64,000 nt of DNA from Intrasporangiaceae bacterium URHB0013. GTDB taxonomy: Bacteria; Actinomycetota; Actinomycetes; Actinomycetales; Dermatophilaceae. Position numbers and translations under genes: made by a program. The stretch covers positions 124,001 through 188,000 of the forward strand of contig JIBA01000016.1 in NCBI GenBank assembly GCA_000620545.1, in the 5' to 3' direction. Under the pieces are notes generated by a model. It saw nothing but the letters and a program-made list of their open reading frames with translations. It was not told where the DNA came from and did not search any database. Below, one piece after another: positions 27,028-35,758 of the stretch; within the stretch, counting starts at the first letter, position 1; every line of letters begins with the position of its first letter.

Positions 27028-27123
27028 TGCGTGGCAAGGGTGCTCGGGTGACGTCGAAAATCCGGGACACGGCATACGCCATCGCGCGAGACGGCGCCTG
27101 CGCGGAACCGGACGACCGGCGCG

Positions 27124-29613
27124 TCAGAGCTTGACGAGCGGGGCGTAGCGCAGGAGGAGCCGCTTGGTGCCGGTGTCGACGCCGAAGTCGACGTGCGCCA
27201 TCGACTTGTCACCGTCGCCCTCGACCCGCACGACCGTGCCGAGCCCGAAGGAGTCGTGGCTGACCCGGTCGCCGGACTGGAGCGCGATGACGGGCCGCTT
27301 GCCGGCGCTGCGGATCCCTGGCCTGGCCGCGAGCGTGGCCACGGCCGGGCGGTCGGAGCCTCGGGCTCCGCTGAACGACGGGCCGAGCCGCTGCCAGTCG
27401 AGCAGGTCACCGGGGATCTCGTCGAGGAAGCGCGACGGCGGGTTGTACTGCGGCGCCCCCCACGCCGAACGGACGGCCGCCCGCGAGAGGTAGAGCCGCT
27501 CACGGGCCCGGGTGATGCCGACGTAGGCGAGGCGGCGCTCCTCCTCGAGCTCCTTGGGGTCACCGAGCGCCCGCATGTGCGGGAACGTGCCGTCCTCCAG
27601 GCCGGTGAGGAACACGACGGGGAACTCGAGGCCCTTCGCGGTGTGCAGCGTCATGAGCGTGACGACGCCCTGAGCCTTGGCCTCGGGCTCGTCGGGAATC
27701 TCGTCGGCGTCGGCGACGAGCGAGACCTGCTCGAGGAACTCCTCGAGAGCGCCGGCAGGACCGACGTCCTCGGGCTCGACACCGGGCTGGAGCTCGCCTC
27801 CGGACTCCTGCAGCTCGGTGGCGCGGCGGTCGTCATACTCCTGCGCGACGGCGACGAGCTCGGCGAGGTTCTCGACGCGGGTCTCGTCCTGAGGGTCGTG
27901 GCTCGCCCGCAGCTCGGCGAGATAGCCGCTCTCCTCGAGGGTCATCTCGAGGAGGGCGGCGATGCTGTCGTCGGCCTCGTAGCAGTTGCGGAGCCTCTCG
28001 AGCAGGGCCGTGAAGCCCTGGATGGCGGCGACGGAGCGCGTGGCGATGCCGGGCGCGTCCGCGGCCCGCCCGAGCGCCGCGACGAAGGGGATGCGCTCGC
28101 GCTCGGCCAGTGCAGCCACGCACGCCTCGGCGCGGTCGCCGATCCCGCGCTTGGGGGTGTTGAGGATGCGGCGCAGGTTGACGGTGTCGGTGGGGTTGGA
28201 CACGACGCGCAGATAGGCCAGGGCGTCCTTGACCTCACGCCGCTCGTAGAACCGCGTGCCGCCGACGACCTTGTAGGGCAGGCCAACCCGCACGAGCACC
28301 TCCTCGATGGCGCGGCTCTGGGCGTTGGTGCGGTAGAAGACGGCGACGTCGCCCGGCTTGACGCCGTGGTCGGCGAGGTCGTCGATCTCCTTGGCCACGA
28401 AGGCGGCCTCGTCGTGCTCGTTGTCGCCGACGTAGCCGGTGATCATCGCGCCGTCGCCGGAGTCGGTCCAGAGGTTCTTGGCGCGGCGTCCCTCGTTGCG
28501 GGCGATGACGGCGTTGGCGGCCCGCAGGATGCGCGAGGTCGAGCGGTAGTTCTGCTCGAGCAGGATCGTGCGGGCGTCGGGGTAGTCGTTCTCGAACTCG
28601 AGGATGTTGCGGATCGTCGCGCCGCGGAAGGCGTAGATGGACTGGTCGGAGTCGCCGACGACGCACAGTTCTGCGGGCGGCACCGCGTAGGCACCTTCGG
28701 GTCCCCTGACCTCGCCGACGAGCTCCTTGATGAGCTGGTACTGGGCCTGGTTGGTGTCCTGGTACTCGTCGACGAGCACATGGCGGAAGCGACGGCGGTA
28801 GTACTCGGCCACGTCGGGGAAGGCCTGCAGGACGTTGACGGTCATCATGATGATGTCGTCGAAGTCGAGGGCGTTGGCCTGGCGCAGACGGCGCTGGTAC
28901 TGGGTGTACGCGTCGGAGACGGTGCGCTCGTAGTGGTTGCCCTCGGTGACCTGTGACGCGTAGGTCTCCTCGTCGATGAGCTCGTTCTTGAGGTTGCTGA
29001 CCTGCGCCGAGAAGCCGCGGGGCGGGTAGCGCTTCGGGTCGAGGTCGAGGTCGCGCAGCACGAGGCTCATGAGGCGCTGGCTGTCGGCGGCGTCGTAGAT
29101 CGAGAAGGTCGACTTCATCCCGACCTTCGCGGCCTCTCGCCGCAGGATGCGCACGCACGCCGAGTGGAAGGTCATGACCCACATGGCGCGCGCGCGGGGC
29201 CCGACGAGCGCCTCGACGCGCTCGCGCATCTCGGCCGCCGCCTTGTTGGTGAAGGTGATGGCGAGGATCTGGCCCGGCTGGGCGCCACGCTCGCCGAGCA
29301 GCCACGCGATGCGGTGGGTCAGCACCCGGGTCTTGCCCGAGCCGGCCCCGGCGACGATGAGCAGCGGCGTGCCCTCGTGCACGACGGCCTCGCGCTGCTC
29401 CGGGTTGAGCCCCTCGAGGAGGGCGGCCGGGTCGAGGTCGGCGCGCCCCTGGGGAGCGGTCTCGACGCCACCACGGGCGGCAGCCTCGGCCCACGTGGGG
29501 ACGCCCTGCTCGGTGACGTCGCCGCCACGCCCGGGGCGTCCGGAGCCGCCGGAGGGCGCGCCCTGACCGTGCTCGAAACCGGGGATGGGGAGGTCGTCGA
29601 AGAGCGTGCTCAT
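27124..29613 (-). CDS. pcrA: ATP-dependent DNA helicase PcrA/UvrD
   Basis: 829 residues, usual for superfamily 1A helicases. After a ~70-residue acidic/Gly-rich leader come LNPEQREAV (Q motif), Walker A GAGSGKT, motif Ia TFTNKAAAEMRERV, motif II VDEYQDTN, motif III VVGDSDQSIYAFRGA, motif IV LLEQNYRS, motif V TLHTAKGLEFPVVF and motif VI EEERRLAYVGITRAR. It unwinds DNA 3' to 5' in excision repair and plasmid or phage replication. The C-terminal Tudor-like end includes GDRVSHDSFGLGTVV, as in other PcrA proteins that bind RNA polymerase. Single gene; convergent with the M23 peptidase. Confidence 0.97.
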   Translation of the reverse strand: MSTLFDDLPIPGFEHGQGAPSGGSGRPGRGGDVTEQGVPTWAEAAARGGVETAPQGRADLDPAALLEGLNPEQREAVVHEGTPLLIVAGAGSGKTRVLTHRIAWLLGERGAQPGQILAITFTNKAAAEMRERVEALVGPRARAMWVMTFHSACVRILRREAAKVGMKSTFSIYDAADSQRLMSLVLRDLDLDPKRYPPRGFSAQVSNLKNELIDEETYASQVTEGNHYERTVSDAYTQYQRRLRQANALDFDDIIMMTVNVLQAFPDVAEYYRRRFRHVLVDEYQDTNQAQYQLIKELVGEVRGPEGAYAVPPAELCVVGDSDQSIYAFRGATIRNILEFENDYPDARTILLEQNYRSTSRILRAANAVIARNEGRRAKNLWTDSGDGAMITGYVGDNEHDEAAFVAKEIDDLADHGVKPGDVAVFYRTNAQSRAIEEVLVRVGLPYKVVGGTRFYERREVKDALAYLRVVSNPTDTVNLRRILNTPKRGIGDRAEACVAALAERERIPFVAALGRAADAPGIATRSVAAIQGFTALLERLRNCYEADDSIAALLEMTLEESGYLAELRASHDPQDETRVENLAELVAVAQEYDDRRATELQESGGELQPGVEPEDVGPAGALEEFLEQVSLVADADEIPDEPEAKAQGVVTLMTLHTAKGLEFPVVFLTGLEDGTFPHMRALGDPKELEEERRLAYVGITRARERLYLSRAAVRSAWGAPQYNPPSRFLDEIPGDLLDWQRLGPSFSGARGSDRPAVATLAARPGIRSAGKRPVIALQSGDRVSHDSFGLGTVVRVEGDGDKSMAHVDFGVDTGTKRLLLRYAPLVKL

Positions 29614-29692
29614 GATCGCCCAAGCCTACGTCGAACCACCCACAGCGCCGGACCGCGGCGCACAGCCAGGCGCGGCGGGAGAGGATGGCGGT

Positions 29693-30184
29693 GTGAGCGA
29701 CTTCCAGATCCGCAACGCGTCCGCGGCCGACGTCCCCGACCTCATCCGTCTCGTCCAGGGCCTCGCGGCCTACGAGAAGGAACCGGAGTCGGCCACCGCG
29801 ACGCCCGAGCAGTTCCAGGCGGCCCTGTTCCCCGCTCACGGCGACCCCACGGCATACGCGCTCGTGGGGGTGCGGGAGGGCTCGGTCGTCGCCATGGCGA
29901 TCTGGTTCCGGAGCTTCTCGACGTGGACCGGGCAGGCCGGCATCTGGCTGGAGGACCTCTTCGTCGAGCCCGACCACCGCGGCCACGGCCTCGGCAAGGC
30001 CCTCCTCGCCCGGCTCGCGGCGCTGTGCGTCGAGCGCGGCTGGACCCGGCTCGAGTGGTCCGTGCTCGACTGGAACACGCCCTCGATCGACTTCTACCGG
30101 GCCCACGCGGCCCGCTCGCTGGACGACTGGTCGACGTTTCGCCTCGACGGCGATGCGCTCGCGCGACTGGCGGCCCCTACGTGA
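29693..30184 (+). CDS. GNAT family N-acetyltransferase
   Basis: 163 residues from the GTG at 29693, with GGAGAGG at 29678-29684; the open frame starts earlier but overlaps the pcrA promoter side. The acetyl-CoA pyrophosphate loop is HRGHGLGKALL and a conserved WLEDLFVEP strand precedes it, as in diamine/spermidine and thialysine acetyltransferase-like members. Late residues DFYRAHAAR match the usual NxxxxFYxxxG region. The acceptor is an amine of unknown identity. The stop overlaps the GTG of the acyltransferase gene, so they are co-translated. Confidence 0.88.
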   Translation: MSDFQIRNASAADVPDLIRLVQGLAAYEKEPESATATPEQFQAALFPAHGDPTAYALVGVREGSVVAMAIWFRSFSTWTGQAGIWLEDLFVEPDHRGHGLGKALLARLAALCVERGWTRLEWSVLDWNTPSIDFYRAHAARSLDDWSTFRLDGDALARLAAPT

Positions 30185-31701
30185 CACGCCCTCCGCGGCG
30201 GATGGCGTCCCCTGACGTCCTCTGGCTCGACCTGGACCGGCCGACCAACCGCATGGTCATCGTGTCGGTCCTCCTCCTCGAGTCGGTGCCCGACTGGGAC
30301 CGGGTGGTCGCCGTGGTGCGGGAGCGGATCGTCGACCCCTACCCCGTCTTCAGCCAGCGCGCGAGACGATCGCGAGGCCGCCTCGGGCATCGGTGGGAGG
30401 ACGACCCGGACTTCCACCTCGAGCGGCATGTGCGCCGTGCCACGCTCTCGGGGCCGACCACCTCGGCGGGCGCGGATGCCGAGCTGCAGGCCTACATCGA
30501 GGAGCACCTGCCCCGCGCCCTCGACCGATCGGGCCCGCTCTGGGAAATCCACCTCGTCGACGGCTACGGCTCGGGGGCCGCCGTCGTCTTCCGTATCCAC
30601 CATGCACTCGCCGACGGGATCGCCCTGACCCGCGTGCTGCTCGGCCTCACCGAGGAAGCGGACGGCCTCACCGAGGACGCCGACGGTCTCACCGAGGACG
30701 CCGACGGTCTCAGCGGCGACCTCGCCGCTGAGACGGCCTCGACGGACGTGGCGAGCCCGTGCCGAGGACCGCGTGCCTCGTCCGGTGCCCTCAGGTCCGG
30801 GCTGCGGCTCGCTCGCTCGTCGACCTCCGCGGTCTGGGATCGCCTGCGCCCCAAGGGCGCCCGGATGGCGGCGACAGACGTGGCCCGACTCGCCCTGCGC
30901 ACCGGTCAGGTCCTCGCCGACGTGCTGCTGACGACGCACCCGGCCGGTCCCGTGGGCGGCGTCCCCGGGAACCGCAAACGCCTCGTGTGGACCGACCCGC
31001 TGCCACTCGCGGGCCTCAAGCAGACAGGTCGGCTCGTGGGTGCCACGCTGAACGACGTGCTGCTCAGCGCGGTCGCGGGCGCCCTGCACTGCTACCAGCA
31101 CGAGCACGGCAGCGAGCCGGTGGACCTCGGGACGATGGTGCCCGTCAACGTCCGTCCCCTCGACGAGCCGCTGCCTCGTGAGCTCGGCAACCGCTTTGCG
31201 GTGCTGCTCCACCGCTTCCCGAGTGGAGATGCCACGCCCCTCGAACGCCTCGTGCTGACGAAGGAGCGGATGGACTGGCTCAAGGCGTCCCCCGAGGCGG
31301 CGCTCACCTTCGCCCTCATCTGCGTCATCGGCCGCTTCCCGGCAGCCGTGCAGCGCCGGGTCGTCGACTTCCTCGCGGACAGGGCGATCGGCGTGACGAC
31401 CAACGTCGCCGGTCCGCGCGAGCCCCGTCACCTCGCCGGGGTGCACGTCACCGGAGTGCTCGGCTGGGTGCCCGGCTCGGGGCGGCACACGCTGGGCTTC
31501 TGCATCGTCACCTACGACGACGCCGTGCGAATCGGGATCATGGCCGACGAGTCCGTCGTGCCCGACCCGGAGTCGCTCCTCGCCGCGCTCGAGGACGAGG
31601 TGTCGCTGCTCGTGCGCATCGGCGCCGCCGGCCCACCGCCCCGCCCGCCCCACCGCCCCGCCCGCCCCACCGCCCCGAAGGGGAGGCAGCGCCGGTCGTA
31701 G
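30181..31701 (+). CDS. Wax ester synthase/diacylglycerol acyltransferase (WS/DGAT) family protein
   Basis: 506 residues from the GTG at 30181; ATG 30202 is an alternative. Catalytic HHxxxDG is intact as HHALADG at residues 140-146, and the C-terminal half has the family's PVNVRP and TTNVAGPREP blocks. Members esterify acyl-CoA to diacylglycerol or fatty alcohols, making storage triacylglycerol or wax at the membrane. Right after the active site sit three in-frame 7-residue repeats (LTEEADG, LTEDADG, LTEDADG), in a loop where the family is normally variable. The C-terminus is Pro/Arg-rich. Downstream oxidoreductase and amidohydrolase genes lie in the same direction. Confidence 0.9.
   Translation: MTRPPRRMASPDVLWLDLDRPTNRMVIVSVLLLESVPDWDRVVAVVRERIVDPYPVFSQRARRSRGRLGHRWEDDPDFHLERHVRRATLSGPTTSAGADAELQAYIEEHLPRALDRSGPLWEIHLVDGYGSGAAVVFRIHHALADGIALTRVLLGLTEEADGLTEDADGLTEDADGLSGDLAAETASTDVASPCRGPRASSGALRSGLRLARSSTSAVWDRLRPKGARMAATDVARLALRTGQVLADVLLTTHPAGPVGGVPGNRKRLVWTDPLPLAGLKQTGRLVGATLNDVLLSAVAGALHCYQHEHGSEPVDLGTMVPVNVRPLDEPLPRELGNRFAVLLHRFPSGDATPLERLVLTKERMDWLKASPEAALTFALICVIGRFPAAVQRRVVDFLADRAIGVTTNVAGPREPRHLAGVHVTGVLGWVPGSGRHTLGFCIVTYDDAVRIGIMADESVVPDPESLLAALEDEVSLLVRIGAAGPPPRPPHRPARPTAPKGRQRRS
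30646..30708 (+). repeat. Three 21-bp in-frame tandem units in the WS/DGAT gene
   Basis: Units at 30646-30666, 30667-30687 and 30688-30708 encode LTE(E/D)ADG. Copies two and three differ from the first by few bases, so this is a young, length-variable insertion. Confidence 0.85.
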
Positions 31702-31711
31702 GGTGGCGAGC

Positions 31712-32695
31712 ATGAACCGAGCGACCAGCGTCTTCGTCTCCGAGCCCGGCGACCGCAGTGTCCTGCAGGTCCGCGACCACGACCTCCCCGACCCCGCCGA
31801 GGGCGAGGTGCAGGTCGCCGTTGCCGCCGCCGGCGTCAACTTCATCGACGTCTACAAGCGCCAGGGCGTCTACCCCGTGTCGACACCGTTCGTGCTCGGT
31901 GAGGAGGGCGCCGGCACCGTCACCGCCGTCGGCCCGGGAGTCAGCGAGGTCTCCGTCGGTGACCGCGTCGCGTGGTGCCAGTCGACCGGCAGCGAGTCGA
32001 CGGTCGTCAACAAGCCCGCCCGCCTCGTCGTCCCCGTCCCCGACGGCGTCGACCTCGAGGTCGCGGCCGCCGCCATGCTCCAAGGACTCACCGCGCACTA
32101 CCTCGTCACGAGCACGTATGCCGTGAGGCCCGGTGACGTCGCCCTCGTGCACGCCGCGGCGGGCGGGGTCGGGCAGCTCCTCGTGCAGATGGTCACGGCC
32201 CGCGGCGGAGCGGTCGTCGCGACAGCCGGGTCCGACGAGAAGCTCGAGATCGCCCGGGCCCTGGGCGCCGAGCACCTCATCAACTACTCGACGGTCGACG
32301 ACCTCGCCGCGGCCGTCCGGGAAGCGGCAGGACGCGGGGTCGACGTGGCCTACGACGGGGTTGGCAGGTCGACCTTCGACGCGTCCCTCGCCTCCCTGCG
32401 GCCGCGCGGGATGATGGTCCTCTTCGGCGGGGCGAGCGGGCAGGTGCCTCCCTTCGACATCCAGCGCCTCAACAGCGGCGGGTCACTCTTCCTGACCCGG
32501 CCGACCCTGGGCAACTACGTCGCCGAGCGGGCCGAGTACGAGTGGCGAGCCGGCGAGGTGCTCGGCGCGGTGGCCGACGGGTCGCTGCGGATCGACATCG
32601 GCGGACGGTACCCGCTGTCCGAGGCGGCCGCCGCCTACGAGGCGCTCGAAGGGCGCCGCACCACGGGCAAGCTCATCCTGGTGCCCAACGCATGA
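31712..32695 (+). CDS. NADPH:quinone oxidoreductase (medium-chain dehydrogenase/reductase, zinc-independent)
   Basis: 327 residues from the ATG at 31712 (a GTG at 31703 is possible). Family marks: GVNFIDVYKRQGVYP near residue 45, GEEGAGTV, and the cofactor loop HAAAGGVGQLLVQMV (AxxGGVG) near residue 147, with Ser/Lys in TAGSDEKLEIA suggesting NADPH preference. No zinc-ligand cysteines, as in QOR/crystallin-zeta. It reduces quinones or alpha,beta-unsaturated carbonyls. The stop overlaps the amidohydrolase start. Confidence 0.93.
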   Translation: MNRATSVFVSEPGDRSVLQVRDHDLPDPAEGEVQVAVAAAGVNFIDVYKRQGVYPVSTPFVLGEEGAGTVTAVGPGVSEVSVGDRVAWCQSTGSESTVVNKPARLVVPVPDGVDLEVAAAAMLQGLTAHYLVTSTYAVRPGDVALVHAAAGGVGQLLVQMVTARGGAVVATAGSDEKLEIARALGAEHLINYSTVDDLAAAVREAAGRGVDVAYDGVGRSTFDASLASLRPRGMMVLFGGASGQVPPFDIQRLNSGGSLFLTRPTLGNYVAERAEYEWRAGEVLGAVADGSLRIDIGGRYPLSEAAAAYEALEGRRTTGKLILVPNA

Positions 32696-34266
32696 GCGGC
32701 ACTCTCTTCCGGCACGACCGGATCTGGACCGGCGACGTCGACGCCCCTTGGACCGACGCGCTGCTCGTGGAAGACGGTCGCGTGGTCGCCGTCGGCGCCG
32801 AGGCCGTCGAGAGGGCCGCGGGCGCGGGAACCGACACCGTCGACCTGCCCGGAGCCCTCGTCATGCCCGGCCTGCACGACGCCCACATCCACACCGAGTG
32901 GCTGTCCCGTGACCTGTCGTCCGTCGACCTGCGCGGGGCGCGTTCCCTCGAGGAGACTCTCGAGCTCGTCCGTGCGCACGCCGAGGGACTGCCCGACGGC
33001 GAGTGGCTGCACAGCGGACGCTGGAACCACAACCGATGGTCCGTCCCGGAGCAGCCCGACCGCCACGCCCTCGACTCGGTGTCGGGCAACCGCGTCGCAG
33101 CGCTGTCGAGCGTCGACGGCCACACAATCTGGGCAAACTCCCTTGCGCTCACACAGGCCGGCATCACCCGGGACACGCCCGACCCCGTCGGCGGCGAGAT
33201 CGTGCGCGACGCATCGGGTGAGCCGACCGGCATCCTGCGCGAGTCGGCCCAGGAGCTGCTGGAGGTGATCCCGCGCGAGCAGACGCCGCTGCGGCCCTGG
33301 CTCGAGCGCTGCCAGGACTGGCTGCTCTCGGTCGGCCTGACGAGCATCACCGACATCGACGGCGAGGACACGCGCGCCGCCTACGCCGAGCTGCACGCGG
33401 ACGGCGAGCTACGGCTGCGGGTCACGAAGTGCACCCGGGACGGCGACCTCGAGCTCGCGATCTCCGATGGGCGCCGGTCCGGTCAGGGCGACGAGCTGTT
33501 CCGCGTCGGCCCGGTCAAGTTCTTCAGCGACGGCGCGCTGGGCTCCCACACCGCCCACATGACCGAGCCGTTCGTCGGGCACGAGGGATGCGGCATCGCG
33601 GCGATGCCCTACGGCCTGCTCCTCGAGCGCACCCTGCTCGCAGCCCGGTCCAACCTCGACGTCATCACGCACGCCATCGGCGACGAGGCGAACCGCCTCG
33701 TGCTCGACACCTTCGAGGCGGTCCGCGCCGAGAGCCCGGACACATTGCTGCGCATCGAGCACGCCCAGCACGTGCGCCCGGTCGACATCCCACGCTTCCG
33801 GGCACTCGACGTCGTCGCCTCGATGCAGCCGAGCCACTGCACGGCCGACCTCGAGCTCGCCGACGAGATCATCGGACCGCGGCGCCTCGCGTCGTACGCG
33901 TGGCGCAGCTTCCTCGACGCCGGCGTACGCGTGGCGTTCGGTTCGGACGCACCGGTCGAGGACCCGAACCCCTTCTACGGCCTGCACGCCGCCGTCACCC
34001 GCCAACGGCCCGACGGCCAGCCGCTCGGCGGCTGGCGGCCGGAGGAGCGGATCACCCTCACCGAGGCCGTCCACGCGTTCACGGTCGCCGCGCACGAGTC
34101 GGTCGGGCGCACCGATGTCGGACGCCTCGTGCCCGGCCAGCTCGCCGACCTCGTGGCGGTCGACCGCGACCTGTGGGCCCTCGAGGAGTCGTCGCCGTCC
34201 GAGATCCGCGACACCGTGGTGCTCCAGACCTGGGTCGGCGGCCACCTGGCCTACCAGCGCTCCTGA
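32692..34266 (+). CDS. Metal-dependent amidohydrolase, YtcJ-like
   Basis: 524 residues. The HxH metal motif is DAHIHTEW at about residue 65; later ligands are plausible in VKFFSDGALGSHTA, a His in DVITHAIGDEAN, a His in RIEHAQHV and the Asp of FGSDAPVEDPNP. The end GQLADLVAVDRD is typical of amidohydrolase family 3. Such proteins hydrolyse amides, formamides or related bonds; the substrate is unknown. The ATG overlaps the stop of the quinone oxidoreductase (ATGA), so the two are co-expressed, but no common pathway is evident. Confidence 0.9.
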   Translation: MSGTLFRHDRIWTGDVDAPWTDALLVEDGRVVAVGAEAVERAAGAGTDTVDLPGALVMPGLHDAHIHTEWLSRDLSSVDLRGARSLEETLELVRAHAEGLPDGEWLHSGRWNHNRWSVPEQPDRHALDSVSGNRVAALSSVDGHTIWANSLALTQAGITRDTPDPVGGEIVRDASGEPTGILRESAQELLEVIPREQTPLRPWLERCQDWLLSVGLTSITDIDGEDTRAAYAELHADGELRLRVTKCTRDGDLELAISDGRRSGQGDELFRVGPVKFFSDGALGSHTAHMTEPFVGHEGCGIAAMPYGLLLERTLLAARSNLDVITHAIGDEANRLVLDTFEAVRAESPDTLLRIEHAQHVRPVDIPRFRALDVVASMQPSHCTADLELADEIIGPRRLASYAWRSFLDAGVRVAFGSDAPVEDPNPFYGLHAAVTRQRPDGQPLGGWRPEERITLTEAVHAFTVAAHESVGRTDVGRLVPGQLADLVAVDRDLWALEESSPSEIRDTVVLQTWVGGHLAYQRS

Positions 34267-34395
34267 CCGGCCGGCCGGCATACGCCCTCGGTGTGCAGGC
34301 CGCGCCGAGCAGACCGGTGGTCGGGTCGGTCCCGCCACACGCTCACTCGCCGGTTGCGAGTGGGGGGTCGTCGTCCGGCTACGGTCAACCCCGGG

Positions 34396-34611
34396 TCAGG
34401 GGGCGCCGGGGACGACGGCCAGCAGGAGGGTGGCAAACCAGGTGAGCGCGCCGACGGCGAGCAGGAAGACACCGATGACCGCCATGTTGCCGGCGCCGTC
34501 GGCCCGCGACACCCGGCGCCGTCGGCGGCCGACGAGGACGAGAGCGAGGCCCACGACGAGCCACACGAGACCGATGAGCAGACCGGCGAGGACGCCTGCG
34601 TTCCAGCGCAT
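34396..34611 (-). CDS. Two-helix small membrane protein
   Basis: 71 residues. Two hydrophobic helices (VLAGLLIGLVWLVVGLALVLV and VIGVFLLAVGALTWFATLLLAVV) flank a short Arg-rich cytoplasmic loop (GRRRRRVSRADG). No family was recognised. It lies 30 bp downstream of another small membrane protein gene on the same strand and could share its transcript. Between it and the amidohydrolase stop are 129 bases with one GGCATAC word. Confidence 0.6.
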   Translation of the reverse strand: MRWNAGVLAGLLIGLVWLVVGLALVLVGRRRRRVSRADGAGNMAVIGVFLLAVGALTWFATLLLAVVPGAP

Positions 34612-34641
34612 CTCAGCGCCCTAGGAGAAGGGCGAGCACTT

Positions 34642-35004
34642 TCACCACAGCACGGCGACGAGCACGTTGACGACCGCTGCTCCGCCGGCGACGTCGAGCA
34701 GGTTGCCGGTGTCCTGGCCCCTGCGGCCTCGTGCGGTCCCGATCTCGGCGGCGACCAGCACGACGAGCGCGATGACGAGCTTGACCGCGATCTTCGTGGT
34801 GTCGACCGTGTGGTCGTCGTCCTTGATCGCCGACGCGATGCCGACGAGGGCCAGACCGGTGACGAGCTGCGCCCGCGCACCCCAGACGATCGGCGCGATG
34901 ACGGTGCGACCGTTCCGGACGGCGATCCAGCCTCCGACGACCGCGGCCATGCCGAGCAGGTGGAGGACGACCAGGAGGTTGTAGACGAGGTCCATGGCCG
35001 ACAT
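34642..35004 (-). CDS. Four-helix membrane protein, unknown function
   Basis: 120 residues with hydrophobic helices starting at about residues 5, 38, 72 and 103; the third follows DTTKIAVKLVIALVVLVAA. One early His (VVLHLLGMAAVVGG) resembles the first helix of CopD/DUF-type haem or copper membrane proteins, but no second ligand is convincing. ATG 35004 is used; ATG 34995 (MDLVYN) is equally possible since no clear ribosome site is seen. Short spacing (43 bp) to the Nudix gene suggests shared transcription on the minus strand. Confidence 0.65.
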   Translation of the reverse strand: MSAMDLVYNLLVVLHLLGMAAVVGGWIAVRNGRTVIAPIVWGARAQLVTGLALVGIASAIKDDDHTVDTTKIAVKLVIALVVLVAAEIGTARGRRGQDTGNLLDVAGGAAVVNVLVAVLW

Positions 35005-35047
35005 CGTACGGAGGGCCGCACACCCTGCCGGCCACCGCCTCCCCTGC

Positions 35048-35758
35048 TCAGGACCCCGGCGGACCTGCGAGCTCGTGCAGGGCCGCGAGTCGCCGCCACG
35101 ACGACGTCAGCGGGTAGTCGCCGATCCGGTCAGGGGGCACCCAGCGCGCGTCGGAGGTCGTGCCACCGACGTCGTGGATGACGACCGCCGTGGGGTCGGG
35201 ACAGGTTGCGGCGTAGACGATCCGCACGGCGTGGAAGTCCTCGAGCACCCCGGACGGCGCTCGTCCGACCCAGTGCTGCGACTGGACGGTGAGGAGGGCG
35301 CCGAGCTCGATGTGCTGGCCGGTCTCCTCCCAGACCTCGCGGTGCACGCCGTCGACCGGCGACTCCCCGTCGTCGAGGCCCCCGCCGGGCAGGCCCCAGT
35401 CCCCCGGCACGTGCGTCTGGGTGTTGAACTGCGTCAGCAGCACGCCGCGCTCACTCGTCACGACGGCGTACGCCGCGACCCTCTGGAAGGGCTCGCCCAC
35501 CTCGTCGTCACCGACGCCCGCATCACGGCGCACCGCCTCGGTCCGAGGGCGTATGCCGTCCAGCTCGCGCACGCGGTAGCCGAGCTCGAGAACCCCGTCC
35601 TCCACCAACGTCGCGAACGCCGTCGACTCGATGAGCCAGCCGGCGTCGCCGAGGACGACGTCCGGGTGCTCACCGTGTCCGAGACGCACCTCGGCCACGC
35701 GGGAGCCGTCCGCCCCGACCGCGACGACGCGCAGACCGCCCGGCACGTTGGTCCTCAT
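35048..35758 (-). CDS. Nudix hydrolase
   Basis: 236 residues from the ATG at 35758, which overlaps the glycosyltransferase stop as ATGA; the longer frame to 35851 is an artefact. The Nudix box GGGLDDGESPVDGVHREVWEETG keeps the GX5EX7REUXEEXGU residues (given here as positions about 150-175 with REVWEETG). About 90 residues precede the Nudix fold, longer than the minimal family. It should hydrolyse a nucleoside diphosphate linked to another moiety, possibly a nucleotide sugar given the glycosyltransferase with which it is co-translated (inference). Confidence 0.9.
   Translation of the reverse strand: MRTNVPGGLRVVAVGADGSRVAEVRLGHGEHPDVVLGDAGWLIESTAFATLVEDGVLELGYRVRELDGIRPRTEAVRRDAGVGDDEVGEPFQRVAAYAVVTSERGVLLTQFNTQTHVPGDWGLPGGGLDDGESPVDGVHREVWEETGQHIELGALLTVQSQHWVGRAPSGVLEDFHAVRIVYAATCPDPTAVVIHDVGGTTSDARWVPPDRIGDYPLTSSWRRLAALHELAGPPGS

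Noticed and set aside
26915-27077. CRISPR array
   Set aside because: Units are contiguous with no spacers and no cas genes are present.
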